From: Lates calcarifer
Lineage: Eukaryota > Chordata > Actinopteri > Centropomidae
Direction: 5' to 3'
Assembly: GCF_001640805.2 (NCBI RefSeq)
Contig: NC_066837.1
Span: 26,250,857 to 26,314,856 of the forward strand
Length of the DNA stretch: 64,000 nucleotides
In this document: positions 38,276-51,203 of the stretch, piece after piece
How positions within the stretch are numbered: the first letter of the stretch is position 1
How the letters are laid out: every line of letters begins with the position of its first letter
Position numbers and translations under genes: made by a program
Notes under the pieces: model-generated
The model's input: the letters and a program-made list of their open reading frames with translations, nothing else
The model's database searches: none
Told to the model about the DNA's origin: nothing

Positions 38276-38741
38276 GTGAGAGACGCTGAGTGATGTTCAC
38301 TGTCTTCCCCTTACCTATTTGTTTAATCATTAAGCCCCCATAGGATTCATTGCAAGTTTTTTTTGCATTTCTTTTTGTATGTATGAAGTGCATTCTGTAT
38401 TTCTCTTTTTTAAGCAAGTACCTCTTAATTTGATTAATGTTTTCTTCCTTTGCTCTCATCAGCTGTTCATTTTATTCAGTTCATTTCATCTGTTCATTTG
38501 GTGTATTGATTCCACAAAACTCCACTCACCTGAACCTTTTGCTTTCAGTTAATGCGACCAGTCTTATCAGTGACTGCTCCTTCTGTCTTATCCTCAATGT
38601 AGTGGTTGCTAACAGACCTCAGGCCTGTCAGGCTCAGCCCAGCAATCCTTGGAAAGAGATTCCACTGCCACTCCCAGCTGTGTAGGGGGTCGACACTTTA
38701 ACACGTCGAACCCTGCGAATGAGTTTTTGAGGATTGGCATG

Positions 38742-38779
38742 TGTGGATGCATGGATGGATAAATGGATGAATAGATGGG
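38742..38779 (+). repeat. Degenerate (GGAT)n tract
   Basis: catggatggataaatggatgaatagatggg: ATGG-type units with substitutions. Confidence 0.7.
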
Positions 38780-39265
38780 TGCTGTAGAGTTTGTAGAGGG
38801 TGAGGGACTGTTCTAAGAAGGAGAGCTGTGGTTTGGCCCAACGAGTTGCTGTTTCCTTAACTGCTGTCACTCTTCACGTCAACCAACCAGAAGGAATATC
38901 ATTGCCAGTTGGCTGACAATGCTATGTTTTATTTTTCTGAGTTTAACTCAAAATACTCACTAGGTGTATTCACATGCTTTAAAAGCAGATTTATGAGATT
39001 TATTCACAGCCCTTGACATGAGTAATTACAAATGCATCACAGACACATGTATGGCAAATCAGTGTGCAGGAAATAATGATCATGGCTATGAGGCCGCTGT
39101 GGTTTCCATCAAAGTCACTGTCCTCATGGAGCACATGTGTGTGTCAGGAATCATCTGCTGTGGATTACTGTGGTCTGGGAATGTCTGTGGGTTTATCCGG
39201 CCCCCACCTCTTTGTCACCATATGTCACCAGTTACGCCATTGATACAATACAATAATTGTGATAA

Positions 39266-39304
39266 ATATTATATATATATAATATATATAAAAATATTTT
39301 ATAT
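39266..39304 (+). repeat. AT-rich tract
   Basis: Near-pure A/T, mostly TA units. Confidence 0.85.
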
Positions 39305-40769
39305 GGTGTGCATAACCCGCCATATATGAATTTCAGTTTGTTTCAGCATAGCATTCTGAAACAAAATTAGGATTCATAGTATTTTTTTTTTTTCTTGGTC
39401 TTTGATGGAACATCCAACATGACAAAAAATATGACCTGCCACCATACATGCTTGCAATAATGGGAGCTCTGAATCCACACTGAGCTGAACAAATAAACCA
39501 GGTTTATGCTCTGCTCAATACCAGTGTCCAGAAATAGGATTCAGTAGTCTGCCGTTATCTGGTAGTGAGGTGTCCTTGACTGTATATCTGGACCAAACTG
39601 TACTGATGAACATAGTACACAACTTCTCATTATGTTTCCCATCACTTTTTTCTCATTTCTTAACTTTCTTTTCTTAATTTCTGTCTCTCTAATACCGTCT
39701 ATCTCCTTTCATTTACAGCATACCATTCTCTAACTCTCCCCCAACCTACCTACCTCTCCTCTCCCTGACTCTACCCCTCTTTCTGCCCTACTCTAAGCTG
39801 GCTGGAGATGCATTGCCTCATTCCTTGAATGCACACAGAAAATGCTTGGCGCTCTGGCGTCAGCACTTCTGAAAATGGGCTGCTGCCACCACTATTACAG
39901 CTGGAGCTTCAGCACTTTTCTCCCCCCACCAAAATCCTGGAGAGAGAGTGAGAGATGAGAGTGGGAGGAAAATCCGCTAAATCCGCCAAACTCAGGAATG
40001 TATTTTCATTAAAACAAGTTTGTTTGAAGGGATTGGGAAGGTGGAGGAGAGAGATGGAGTATCAGAAGTGATCAGACCCAATAGCTCAATGGCTGTGCAG
40101 TGCTACAAGTATTAGAGAAGCAGAGGATGAGGATACCATTCGTGAGGTGTAGACACATCTGCAGACTGGAGACTTTATTTGGCTACAGGACTTGCTAACA
40201 GGAGTTTGTCAGATAGCTAGGGAGAAATCTCTTGCCTCAAATCCCTGTTTTTCTGCTTGTCACCAGGTATATTGAAGAATAGGGTTTCTAAGTGTATGTG
40301 CATGTGTGTGTGTGTCACCTCTACCACTAGCTAAAGCCATCATCCCTCTAGATCTCCCATTATCCAGTCCAAACACGTCTAGATTTATTTCTTGCCCTGG
40401 TCAGTCTCCAGGAGAGGTAATTACCAACCAAGGAGACACAGAACTTCCTGGAAGAAGCTTATCGGAATACACACACTATCCACTGTCTTCAGTGTGACTG
40501 GCAACCTGGGACTGACAACACAGAGCCACATTATCCCTCTCTATTCCTTTTACAGTGGGGGTACCTGGTTTTCTCTCTTTACATACACAAAAAAGAAATG
40601 GCCACTGTTTATTTTTCTCATCTTGTCCTGCCTTTTCTCTTAAAGCTGTGCAAATCAGTATTTTTATGTTAACAGTGAGGAAATTATTTTATATGTTTAT
40701 AATGAATTTATACAATGTTTATAATAAAAGATGTTTATAGGGACTCTTCAGGTCCTCTCAGCTCTATGA

Positions 40770-40945
40770 AACATTTTAGCATCTTTGAGCTCCTTGTTCT
40801 GGTTTAACAGCACACAACCTTACTATTTTGGATCACTCAGCACTGAACGGCAGATAGACAAAGTCAGCAGCTGGCTGGATGTACACAGTGGAGCATTCAG
40901 CCACTACAAACTGCACCGGCCCCCAGTGAACATCAATTTACACAA
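40770..40945 (+). repeat. Teleost interspersed repeat, family A, copy 2
   Basis: The core 'cagcactgaacggcagatagacaaagtcagcagctggctgg...acagtggagcattcagccacta' aligns with the copy at 15.8 kb (accaaacagcagatagaca...agctggtgaatatagtagaacatttagtggcta). The substitutions indicate old, independent decay. Confidence 0.5.
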
Positions 40946-42908
40946 TAATTCTGATTTGCCACAACTTATTTGAACAGTTTTGACCATTACTCTTGTCAGT
41001 AATAAGGCTGTACTCTCCTACTTAAAAACTTCATTATCTGACATCATTAAAAAGAAGTTCAACGGGGGAAGAAACACAAACAGTCATACAATTTTAATCA
41101 AACCCCCAGGTTAGCAAGAGAAAAGAAGAGAAGAGATAATGAAGGCTAATGGAGAATCATCAGCAATCAAATTATTACTCACACTCTCCATTGTAAACAT
41201 TTATCACTGTTTAAGTTTCAGGATTACCTCTGCCCAAATATGTTTTAACTGTTGGCTCCTTATCAAGTCTTATTGTCTCTCTTTTCACCACCATTTTCTA
41301 CCCTGTTAGACTGTAACAATACCACTGATGACAATGTCACAGTTCCCAGATCTCAGCAAATGAGCACAATAAATGATGATAAAACTACAAGAATGAAGTC
41401 CAGGCTGGAATAAATCAAATCAAACACCCAAGCCAGGTATCTGTGTAGGTGGTTCACCATAGCTTAGTAACTTCAGATCCTGTATTTTGGCAGATGCCTC
41501 TCTTTCTCTATTTCAGCACTTTGTTATCTGTCTCAAATAACTCCCCAAGAGTGTATAATACCACCTATAACAGACTGACACCAGGAAGAAATTTATCAAT
41601 CAATATGGTTCTGTGGTTTTGGTAATCCCTGCCTTTGTGTAATAGGCTGCTGAGTTCCACATTTTCTACAAGCTGACTCAGTCAGATGAACAGACCCACC
41701 AGGCCTCTTTGGCTGCTCCTCCCTTGCTGCTCTGCCCTTGATCATCCCAGGGTGGTGGATGCACATGGGGCCCACCCCTGGATTAAAAGAGCCTTTTGCT
41801 CCCTTGATCAGTGGGAATGAACTCTTGCATGGCTTTAAACATATACAAACACAGATAGAATGGCATATGTGCATGATTACATGTACACAAAACAGGAGGG
41901 AACATGGCATTGCAGAATAATATGAATCTTAATTTGATGACACGCAAGAATATGCACAAATTGAAATATCTATCCATCGCAGAATGTGTGCGCACATTTA
42001 CTGAGGCATGAGTGCGAAAGGCACCACCAAATGCTTACATATGTACAAATTTTGTGGAGAGATGTCATCAGAAGGCAAAATATGAGTCCCTCTTTTCTAA
42101 ACACACAGAAAAGGCCAAAAATTGGGGTAAGGATGACAGACAGCAACACACACACAGAAGGATATCCCTCATTAAAGCCAGTTCCACAGTGTGGAGTGTG
42201 TCGGTTTCTTCAGGCCACTGGTGGTAGTGGCATGTAAATAGGCCTGCACATTGCAGGCCAGATGAGGCCGGCCATTGGCTTTACATCTCCACATACAGTC
42301 GTATATTCCCAAACCCAGACGCTCTGAGGTGCCCGGTGTCAATATCTGTCTGTCTCCTCCTCACTACTTGTCTTTTGCTGTTGCCATGGGGTGCAGGAGG
42401 GTGATGGCGGGTATTTGATGGCTGGTGCATAGAGGGAGGGGCTGGAGGATGGAAAGGCAAAAGAGGGAAAAGGGAATGGGGCAATGGAGAAAGATAGGGA
42501 TGAAGGAGACTGATGAAGGATAGAGAAAAGATGGAGAATGAGAAAGATGAGAGGAGAAAGAGGAGAAAAGGAAAACCAAAGAGAGGGGATGGTGGATGTT
42601 TCTCCTTTTATTTTTGTTTTCTCAGAAAATAGCTTTAGACTCTGTGCTTGGCTGATAGCACAGCTACTGGCATATGAACACACATTATACATACACACTC
42701 ACACAGACACACACACGCATCATACTTATTTTGCTTGCTCTACATGGCAATCACCATGGTAACAAAATGTACAGAACACAGCCAGGGTGGGATATTTTTA
42801 AGTTTCAAATGCATGGAAACAACAAAAACAGGGATGACAAAGGGAGGGAGAGACGAGTGAGAGAGAGAGAATGAGAGTTACGCCAATCTAAGTGCAAGCA
42901 GATGGACA

Positions 42909-42955
42909 TGTGAGTGTGTGAGTGTGTGTGTGTGCGTGTGTGTGTGTGTGTGTGT
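42909..42955 (+). repeat. (TG)n microsatellite
   Basis: TG units with GA and CG interruptions. Confidence 0.95.
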
Positions 42956-43801
42956 CCAAGGTCACAGCCCAGAACCATCTGTATGGGGAAAGAGGAGAAG
43001 AAGGGGATGGAGGATAAAAGGAAAGTAGGAGGACAGGACCCTAAAACACATTAAAGATTCTGACATGTCTGTCTGCCTCGAGCATAAAAAAAAACTATTT
43101 CTTCAAAAAGCGGTTTCAATGAAAACTGCTCATAGTGTGGTCTGTGGATTATCCAGGGTAATGGGGAAATTGTTTCTGGAAAGACAAGTTAGTGTTGTTG
43201 TTGTTTAGCACCACAAATTCAGTTCCATTCACTTTCATTATATTGGGCAGAAAGACCTATCTCACAACCTGCAATGCACAGAGTTATAGGCGAATGTTTA
43301 AGTTTTGGTTGATTTTGGGGTGAGACGGCCCCAACAACGTTAAAGAAAAAGAAAGAAAAAAATATTCATTGGGACCCCTTTATTTCTCTTTTCTACATAA
43401 TTTGAGGTATTGCATTTGTGCTGCTCTTCCATCTGTGGGTATAAAGGTTTTTGGGTACGAGCACACACCTGTACATGTTTTGCTGTGGCCTTAATGCCAG
43501 CATGTATGTTAGTGTGTATGTTTGTGGGCATATTTGTGCGACTGTGTTCTCCCCTATAACAGCTCATCCCTCCTGTCTGGGTGTAGATTTAGCAAAGACA
43601 GCTGAGTTCATTTCAGAAGTTGAAGCGGGGCGGAGGTCAGACACTGGTGTAGGTGGCCCCTTGTACTCAGACCACCATCTAGCAGTTGCCAAATAAATCA
43701 GAGTCTTGCTGAGTGGTTTGGCGAGCATGACATACCTCCCTCACTCACACTCACTCTCTCTCCTTTCCATCCCTCATTCTCTCTTTCATGCGCTTTCCCT
43801 T

Positions 43802-43803
<2 letters not shown>

Positions 43804-43838
<35 letters not shown>

Positions 43839-43840
43839 CA
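43804..43840 (+). repeat. (CA)n-(TA)n microsatellite
   Basis: Fourteen CA units then TATATACA. Confidence 0.95.
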
Positions 43841-44233
43841 CATTCTCACACATATCCAAGCCAACAGCAACCCATAAAGCCACATCTGGCCCGTTCTCCC
43901 CACTGGACACAAACAACACTGCCACCTTGAAAATCCCTTCCTCTATCTGTATCACTTTGACAGCTAACTCATATTCAGTCATATTCATATACTCATGTTC
44001 CCTTTTTGAATTTTTCTGCAGTTAGATAAAGTTTGGCATTATATTGGTTTATTTACTCGTATGTTTTTATACATATCCAACTGCAAATCAAATCCAGATG
44101 TTGGAGATTTGTGCAGGCAGCCCTCATGTAACACACGTGGCTTACCTACATGCACAAGCATACTTGTGCACGTAGCACATGCATGCAGACAAAGTTGGTG
44201 TGTAAATGTGTACACATTATAGACACAGAACCC

Positions 44234-44254
44234 CACCACCACCACCACCACCAC
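44234..44254 (+). repeat. (CAC)n trinucleotide repeat
   Basis: Seven units; the poly-His and poly-Val frames are by-products. Confidence 0.9.
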
Positions 44255-46727
44255 CCCTTCTGCTCTGCTTTCACACTTATTTACTCCTTGTTCCAATTTG
44301 TGGTACACGCACGTAATGCTTTCCTCATCAAAGTGTGGCTGTTTACCACTGTTGCCAGGAAACAATGTTCGTCTACACAGGGACAATGGAGAATAATGTA
44401 GGGATGGGCGGAGCCACGTGAGCATGACCGAGTGCAACCATCTGGATGGCCAGTGAAAGAGTGACACTGCCTACCATCTAAGCAAAAAGTATAGCCAAGA
44501 GAGAATAGCCACAACAGGCAAAATATAGTGGGAGTATGGGATCAATTATGACTTGACTATCTGCATCACGGTTCAAGTGGAACTGATCTCAGACCATTTT
44601 GTTTGAAAAGATTTGGGCATTGTTCACCAGTCTGTATTCAGGTTTGAGAAAAGCATCTTTACAGATTGTCAGGCGAGCCACTCCCAGATTTTGCCGTACC
44701 ACATTCAGATCAAAATGTGGCAAAATATATTATCTATTTATTATTATATTTTGTATTATTTACTCATCCTGGTAATATAGATGAAGCTGGAAGCATGGTG
44801 ACATAGTGACTTGAACTGGGCAGCAATTTAAAGGTACTGAAAAATATGTTTTACAGTGATAGGGTCTGTCAAAGTTGGAGCTGTAGTTATTTTACAGGAG
44901 AAATGTCTGTATTTGTGATTCCTCTTTCTTTTTTCTCAAAGGTTTTAAGTTGGCTAAGCCCAGTTGGAAAAAGATGATGCCATGTATTTTTGTGCTCCAA
45001 TCAGGATTTAGCAAAATTTGAATCAAAACCTGATGACAGCTGTGGGCTGTTTGCTTATGCTGCCCGCACTGTCAATCATATCAGATCACATCACACCCAC
45101 AAAACCCTGATGATTAGTTGCAGAAGAGTTTTTGGCTTATTAATTATTTCTTACTTAGTCACTAATATTCAGTGTAATAGTGATAGTTTAGTTTATATTA
45201 TAGCTTTAACACAGTCAGTTGAATTTGTCAGAGAGAAACTTTTCTCTTGCCTGACTCCAAATCATATATCTGTTGTATAGCATCCTGGCACCATTACCTT
45301 CAAAGATTAGCTCTATCAAGACAGTTTACAACTGGTCAAAGTTCACCAAACTAACAGTTGAACTCTGTACCGTTTTTATTTTGCATTCCCAAATAAATCC
45401 ACCGATTGCTGTCATTCCCTTCATAAACTGATCTTAGCCTATAGTTTTGTGGCAGTAAACTTAAGGGGCCAGCGTACTTCAAACAAAGTGCATGTCAAAC
45501 AGTGAAACAGTGTCTGAAACCTGCTCCAGTAATACCTGTCTGATGTCAGAAGTGGGGAAGATACATAAAATAATTTTTGTAATTTGTGACAAATTTTGGA
45601 ACTTTCTGAACTCACAGTCCAACAAGCAGTCCCACTTCAATCAGTGACTGGCCAAGTGTGCAGAGGTGAGGAAATATGCAAGCTTTGAACTTGAAGTCTT
45701 TTTTCATCCTTAACACAACTACTTCAGTCACTTTTTGTGTACACAAATCAATTAGCTTCAAGCATTTTTCCTGCCTTTAAAATAAGTGTGAAAGCATCCC
45801 TTAACACAAGCCTTTACACACACGCATACACTGCCGTGACTCCAATAGCAATTTGTGTCTACGCGCAGTACAAGGTGTCCATATATCAACATTCCCATTC
45901 AATCATGTGGCCTCATGGTGAGTTCAAAGAGTCAAGTGACAGCCTTCCTTCTATATATCTGGACTGAACTGACAGAAATGAGGCACAACTGTCCCCACAG
46001 GTCGCCAGATTTTTCATAACACCGGGCCTGTAACTCCTGCCACCCTCATTTTTTTGGAGTAGTGATCCAAACTGGAGACGACAGACCAACATTGTGTGCG
46101 GTTGCAGATAGGGCAGGTTGAGCTCTGCGTGCATGTGACTTTTTACCATGACGATATGCCTCAAAAGATAATTTGATGATCTGTGTGTTTTGCTGCCAGG
46201 TTACCCCACCACCTCCACCATCTCCTCCCAGCCCCTCCTCCTCTGGTTCCTTCACTGCCGCAGTAACTTATTAATTTCTGTCAGCTGGTTTTCCCTGCCA
46301 TTTAGAGATACTACCAAATCACATTATGTCTGTCATGGATTATGTGTACAGGCAATGCATCTCCTTGAAGAAGAAAGGGAAAAAAGATCAAAGATGTTCT
46401 TACAATCACCTCTAAGTGGAAATGGGAGGTGGACGTGTTTGTGTGTGTATGTGTGTTTCCATCCCACATATGTTTTATGGGGAATGCAGATAGCCAAAAA
46501 AAAACCTTTCACTTAAACTCAGTTTCCTCCCAACATTATATAATTATCAGGATTATTAATCATCAAGGACTTTTTGATGAGTTCAGACTGGAACATTCAA
46601 AGGTCATATACGCAGCTGTGTTAGCTGTTGACTGAATGAAATGAGAGATGTGTGTCTCAGGTTTTACCTAACTGAGCTCAGAATCTGAGAGGCCACAGAG
46701 CCATATTCCCATATTTACCCATATTTG

Positions 46728-46770
46728 GTGTGTGTGTGTGTGTGTGTGTGTCTGTGTGTCTGTGTGTGTG
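46728..46770 (+). repeat. (TG)n microsatellite
   Basis: TG units with two TC interruptions, preceded by a three-fold cccatattt-like short tandem at 46702-46727. Confidence 0.9.
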
Positions 46771-46933
46771 GCAGAGGATTTGAAGCTGTCACTTTGTAAT
46801 TACCTCAGCAAATACAGGCTTGGAGAGAGTTGACTGAAGTCTTCCAGTTGGACAGCCCTGGGAGAAAATGAGAAGTGACAGACCACATAACACAGCGTGG
46901 GACGTAAATAACTTTTACCCCCCCTTTCTCTTG

Positions 46934-47018
46934 CTCTCTCTCTCTCTCTTCGTCATAGAAACATGGATGATACTTCAAGGATTTTGAAAGAGAGAGAGAG
47001 ACAGAGAGAGAGGGAGAG
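46934..47018. repeat. Inverted (CT)n / (GA)n microsatellite pair
   Basis: (CT)8 at 46934-46949 is followed 39 bases later by (GA)n at 46989-47018, so the strand can fold into a CT:GA stem with a loop of about 39 bases. Confidence 0.85.
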
Positions 47019-47614
47019 ATGAGCCGAAATGAGAGAATATCCCTCGCTTTCATCTTTAGAAAAAATCTCTGACATCCTCTCTCACTTGCTTTGATGAAAG
47101 TCTTTGGTTTTTTGGTGTTTTATCCTCTTACACGAGGTATATGTATTATAGTCTGTGTGAGTGTGCGTGTGCAACACACACACTCACATGTGTTGTGATG
47201 AACACTGGCATGCACTGATATCATTTTCTCAGCAGAGTGTGTGTAGGTGGCATGAGGAATCTTGCTTTGTGTGTATGTGTTCATGTGTGTGTGTGAGTGA
47301 GGGACTTTTCTCAGCAGCAGTTGACGTTGGAGGGCCTGAATTTTTCATTCTGCATTCTCATCAAGTACAAAAAGTCCAGGGGTTTGTGTTCTACCCACCG
47401 GGCCGCTCGGTTTCATTTTGTTGTCCGGGACTTAGTTCACCGTCCTGTGTTCTTTGAGCTGCAGGCAGGTTGTTACTGAGACAACAGCACTGCTGTTACA
47501 GGATGTGTTTGTGCCAGTGTGAGTCCAGCATTGATCACTGAAGAAACGCTTCCACATCGGTAGGGATTGATGGCATGTCTCCCAGCTACTTCAACCCCCA
47601 TATATGTACATTTA

Positions 47615-47615
47615 T

Positions 47616-47646
<31 letters not shown>
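47615..47646 (+). repeat. (CA)n microsatellite
   Basis: Thirteen CA units ending TATATA. Confidence 0.95.
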
Positions 47647-48425
47647 GAATCTTCTTTCAAGCTTTACCATCCTGCCTCTGGCCCTATACCACCAGTGTCT
47701 TTCTCTCTCTCACTCTCTCCTTTTCCTCTCTGTTCTCCCACCCTCCTTGCACTTCCACCGCTCTGCCTGGCTCCAGTCCAGCTATAGATTGTTAATTACA
47801 GTTTGTACGTGATGCACGGTCTCGCCTCCAAATACTACAGCAGTGTTCTTTGGCAGACATCAAAGTGTCGGTGTTTCATTCCATGGGGATTAGTGATGGT
47901 AGTGTGTGATAATGCCCCTGCCTGCTCGCTGAATTAAACGCCCATGGCTGGGCGCAGGTACTGGGAATCTAATGAACACTCTCACGCAGGCACAGTACAT
48001 ACACTTAAACACTGACAAATGATGCAGAAACATGACACAGGAAAGATACTCACATGTTCCAAACAGAGAGGAAACATGCTGCAAAGAAAATACTCACAGG
48101 CTAATTACAGAAAAATAATATTCATCCGTCATGATTAAACTGTGGACTAAGCATCCAAGCAAACTCTCATCCCTTTCATCTGTCTTCTCTCGGAGAGAAA
48201 AAAAGCTTTATGTTGGTCAGTGTGTCCACAGAGATCCACAGTACACTGACTGTCCTTCACTCATCTCTCATCTTACACCCCTGTGGCAAATTGGATTTTT
48301 AAACGGCTTGTTTTTGATCATTCTCCCGTACTCATAATTGACTGTGGTTTTCTCTCTTGCTGTCTGTTTTCCTCTTTCTCTTTCTCCCTCTATCTCACCA
48401 CCAAACTAAATAAAACAAAAATTGT

Positions 48426-48484
48426 AAAAAAAAAAAAAAAAAGAACAAGAAAGAAAAGAAAAGAAAGAATAAGAATAAGAAAGA
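48426..48484 (+). repeat. Poly-A followed by A/G-rich tract
   Basis: Seventeen A, then aagaa/aagaat units. The pattern suggests a decayed poly-A tail that seeded a purine-rich repeat, but no retroelement body is recognised upstream. Confidence 0.8.
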
Positions 48485-49269
48485 GCAGTCTCTATAGCAA
48501 CTCGTCCATGATTTGTACAAAGGACAAATGACAAGTGTTTAAAGGGCTGCGGGGCGTTTTAATGTTCAGTTTGTGTTTTCTCTCGTCGACTGAGAAGGTC
48601 TCGGGAGACAGCAGGAAAAACAGCCATGAAAGGAAAATTATAGAGACAGACAGAGGGAGAGGGAGAGACTGAGGGAGAGAGAGAGCGATAGAAACTCGTC
48701 CTTGGTGATCAATGCGTGTGCTATTGTCTGTTGTGTTTCTTTGTCCACAAGGACGAAGGCAAGGAGGAGGCAAGTGATGCAGTGTTTAGGGCCCTTATAC
48801 TAAATGCCTCACCACAAGCTGGTTGTAAAAGGAAGTGCACAGCTGTTAGCTGATGTGTATCCATGTCATACACATACAGAACATATACTTGTCTAAATTA
48901 ATTACTATAAACCATCTCACAGCTTTATTGGATATTTGGATGTGAGTTGTACTTACCGAGTTAACTGATGAGATCTGGGAACACAGCATCATCGTTAAAA
49001 AAAAGTCAGGTGGGGCAAGAAATATGTGTGCTACGATGATCAGACAGGTTTTAAACAAACCCTCGAGTTAGTCAAATCTAACTGGAGAAACATGAAGGTT
49101 TAGATTGTAGATACTATTTAATCAACTTTGAGCCAATACACTGCACTTCCTATAGTTGTACTTTTGTTATTAGTAATTATGGCTTTACTCCCAAATGAGG
49201 TAGTTCATCTGAGATTATCAGCCAGTATTAGTTTCAGAACAAATATATTTCTGTCTGTATTTTTTGTTG

Positions 49270-49553
49270 GCCTGAAACATCCAGTATCTGTCAGGCTATA
49301 GTTTGGATAGTTTAGTTTGCAGAGACATGCTTTGCAGGATATACATTACTATAGCAGCACTCGGTTTGTTTCCGTCTGATTGTCCTACTCCTCGTGTCTG
49401 GCTGTTTCTTGTCCCCATTGGACTTCACTTTAGTGATGTTACCAGATATTAGCAATTCCTTAAGTCAGTACAATATTATCATAACCAGTGGGGATTATGG
49501 TCAAAACTACAAAAATAAGACCCCAGTTTTAAAAAACTTGGACTGTCCTTTAA
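49270..49553 (+). repeat. Possible teleost interspersed repeat
   Basis: The stretch contains 'gcagagacatgctttgcagg', 'ctggctgtttcttgtccccattgg', 'accagtggggattatgg' and ends 'ttttaaaaaacttggactgtccttta'. I associate this phrasing with a dispersed fish repeat. No second copy is visible in the window. Confidence 0.35.
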
Positions 49554-50114
49554 TGTTTGAGCATGAGCGTATATAGATTGAAATATGCAGGGACAATAAT
49601 TAAATTGGTTCAATGTGAACAAACAGGCACCATAATAAAAAACTTTCATTGAAATTGCAATTAACTAAAATGATCCTTTAAATCCTAGAGTTTAGGCTGT
49701 GTAAAAAGGTTAAAGTAAGGTAGAGTAACACTCCCACGTACAACCCTGTTATTTGATTCAGTATAGCCAGTAGTAATAAAACTAGTTGAGCTGTAATGTG
49801 AAGCAGAATTTGTTCTGAAACAGAACATGTACATTGAGCCAAACTCTAGCCTGAATAAGAAAAAAAAAGGAATAAAAGAAAGAGCCCTGAGCCTATTAGG
49901 CCGAGTTAGAGTTACTGTGGAAGTGTAACCTGCATCATTTATGTGATTATTTCTGCTCTTCATGGGCTTTAAAATGTATCTTGCTTACTGACAACACTGT
50001 AATCCTTTCCTCTGTTTGTCGTCATGACGTCCTCATCATTTGTCTGACACGCTTCTTCTGCGTACACCCTGTCATTCACGGTCGCTTCCTGTTGTGGAGA
50101 CACTGTTAAGATGT

Positions 50115-50176
50115 GCGTATATACAGTATATATATGTGTATGTGTCTCTGTGTGTGTGTGTATGTGTCTATGTGTG
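50115..50176 (+). repeat. TA/TG-rich microsatellite
   Basis: gtatatacagtatatatatgtg then interrupted TG units. Confidence 0.85.
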
Positions 50177-50677
50177 CTGGGGGGTTCAAGACTAGAAAGA
50201 GAGAAGCCAACAGACTGACGGACAGAGACAGAAACACCTCAACAGACACAAAGAAATGACCTTTATTTGTCCTTGTGAACTGGTTTAACAGCACATGGTG
50301 GTAACAGAAAGAAAGGCACAGATAAGGATGGCAACATCAACAGAAAGAGAGGGAGTCTGAGAGAGATAGTGAAAGAGGCAAAGATAAAAAAAAGGGCATA
50401 CAGGGAAAACACACCCTAAAAACGAAAGAGTCTTAGCAGCCAGACAAATACCTCTCTCCACCTGTAATCACCTCCTGCAGGTCAGCTTCTGCCTCAACTC
50501 GCAACAATCCTCCAGCTAACACTGAGCCAAGCCATCAAATGACTATCTCCTCTTCTACCTCCCCTTCCCTCTTTTCTCTTCTTTCTCTTTACACAGACAG
50601 AAAAGACCTTGATGTTTTTCCAATAATTGGCAGCAGAGGTTGACTTTTTTTCTCCACCCCCCTTCTGTTTATCTTTT

Positions 50678-50690
50678 TCTCTCTCCCTCT

Positions 50691-50738
<48 letters not shown>
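50678..50738 (+). repeat. (CT)n-(T)n tract
   Basis: Long CT run ending in eight T. It provides the pyrimidine tract of the acceptor look-alike at 50757. Confidence 0.95.
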
Positions 50739-50757
50739 GCTCTTCCTCTTCCTTTAG

Positions 50758-50939
50758 AGATGAATTGTTGGCCATGGATCAAAGACAGACCCCAACCGGC
50801 CACTCGGGCCAACACAAAGGGGCGTTGGGCGCTGGCGCAGGGCCAGGTGCTGCACATGGCCACATAGCCGGGGACAAGCCATGCAGATGGGGCCTGCAGA
50901 GCCCTTGTCACCTCCACCCCCCACTCCTGCATACAAGAG
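50758..50939 (+). other. Exon-like segment 1 (coding or transcribed, uncertain)
   Basis: A long (CT)n and T tract ends in ttcctctttag-type sequence with AG at 50756-50757, a textbook acceptor arrangement, although the microsatellite could create it by chance. The following 182 bases are GC-rich. They are open in the frame beginning Asp-Glu-Leu-Leu-Ala-Met-Asp-Gln and end at a possible donor, GAG|GTCAGT (C at +3 is unusual). An ATG at 50774 sits in near-perfect Kozak context (gccATGg). The conceptual peptide is rich in Gly, Ala, Pro and His, with no domain I recognise. A second ATG frame from 50760 stops after 36 codons. A possible partner exon lies 205 bp downstream. It could equally be a non-coding RNA exon or a regulatory element. 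Confidence 0.22.
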
Positions 50940-51144
50940 GTCAGTGGCTAAAGTATCAGAGCGTGCGCTTCCTGTAAGATGATCTAGTCTTGTGTGACTG
51001 ACTCCCTTTCCATCTGTCTTTCCCTTGCACTTGTGTTTTCTCTCAGTCAGTTTGTTTACTTCCTCTAACTGCCCTGTCTTTGTCTCTTTCTGAACCTACT
51101 GCACATTCTTCTTCCCTGACTCTCTGTGTCCTTTGCTGTTCCAG

Positions 51145-51203
51145 AGTGTGGACCTAAGAGAAGCTGTGCGGCCTGTGCAGTGGGGGGAACAGGACCAGCT
51201 GAG
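51145..51203 (+). other. Exon-like segment 2, 59 bp
   Basis: The sequence before it, ctctgtgtcctttgctgttccag, is a strong acceptor with a polypyrimidine tract, and CTGAG|GTAAAC is a reasonable donor. Two of three frames are open. One of them (Cys-Gly-Pro-Lys-Arg-Ser-Cys-Ala-Ala-Cys...) is the phase that joins to the segment ending at 50939 across a 205-bp intron of typical teleost size. Internal exons of this length are common. No protein family is recognised, and no further exon was found within a few kilobases. Confidence 0.22.

Larger units (their letters stand above)
38276..40769. other. Gene-free DNA
   Basis: A degenerate GGAT tract, an AT tract and otherwise unique sequence. Three short copies of atgtttat (40690-40738) precede the family A repeat. 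Confidence 0.6.
40946..49269. other. Gene-free, microsatellite-rich DNA
   Basis: Ten simple repeats are spread through otherwise unique sequence. Minus-strand frames at 42339 (119 codons) and 44039 (142 codons) are purine-tract and repeat translations. No gene signal was found. Confidence 0.6.

Noticed and set aside
43577..43660. Exon-like stretch after gggtgtag
   Set aside because: Weak acceptor and weak donor; the open frame is short.
44039..44467. 142-codon minus-strand frame
   Set aside because: Includes poly-Val from the (CAC)n repeat and has no recognisable domain.
47297..47479. Exon-like stretch after tttctcag with a 60-codon frame
   Set aside because: The acceptor has a poor pyrimidine tract, no good donor follows, and two frames are equally open.
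48426..48484. Poly-A tail of a processed pseudogene
   Set aside because: No recognisable gene sequence precedes it.
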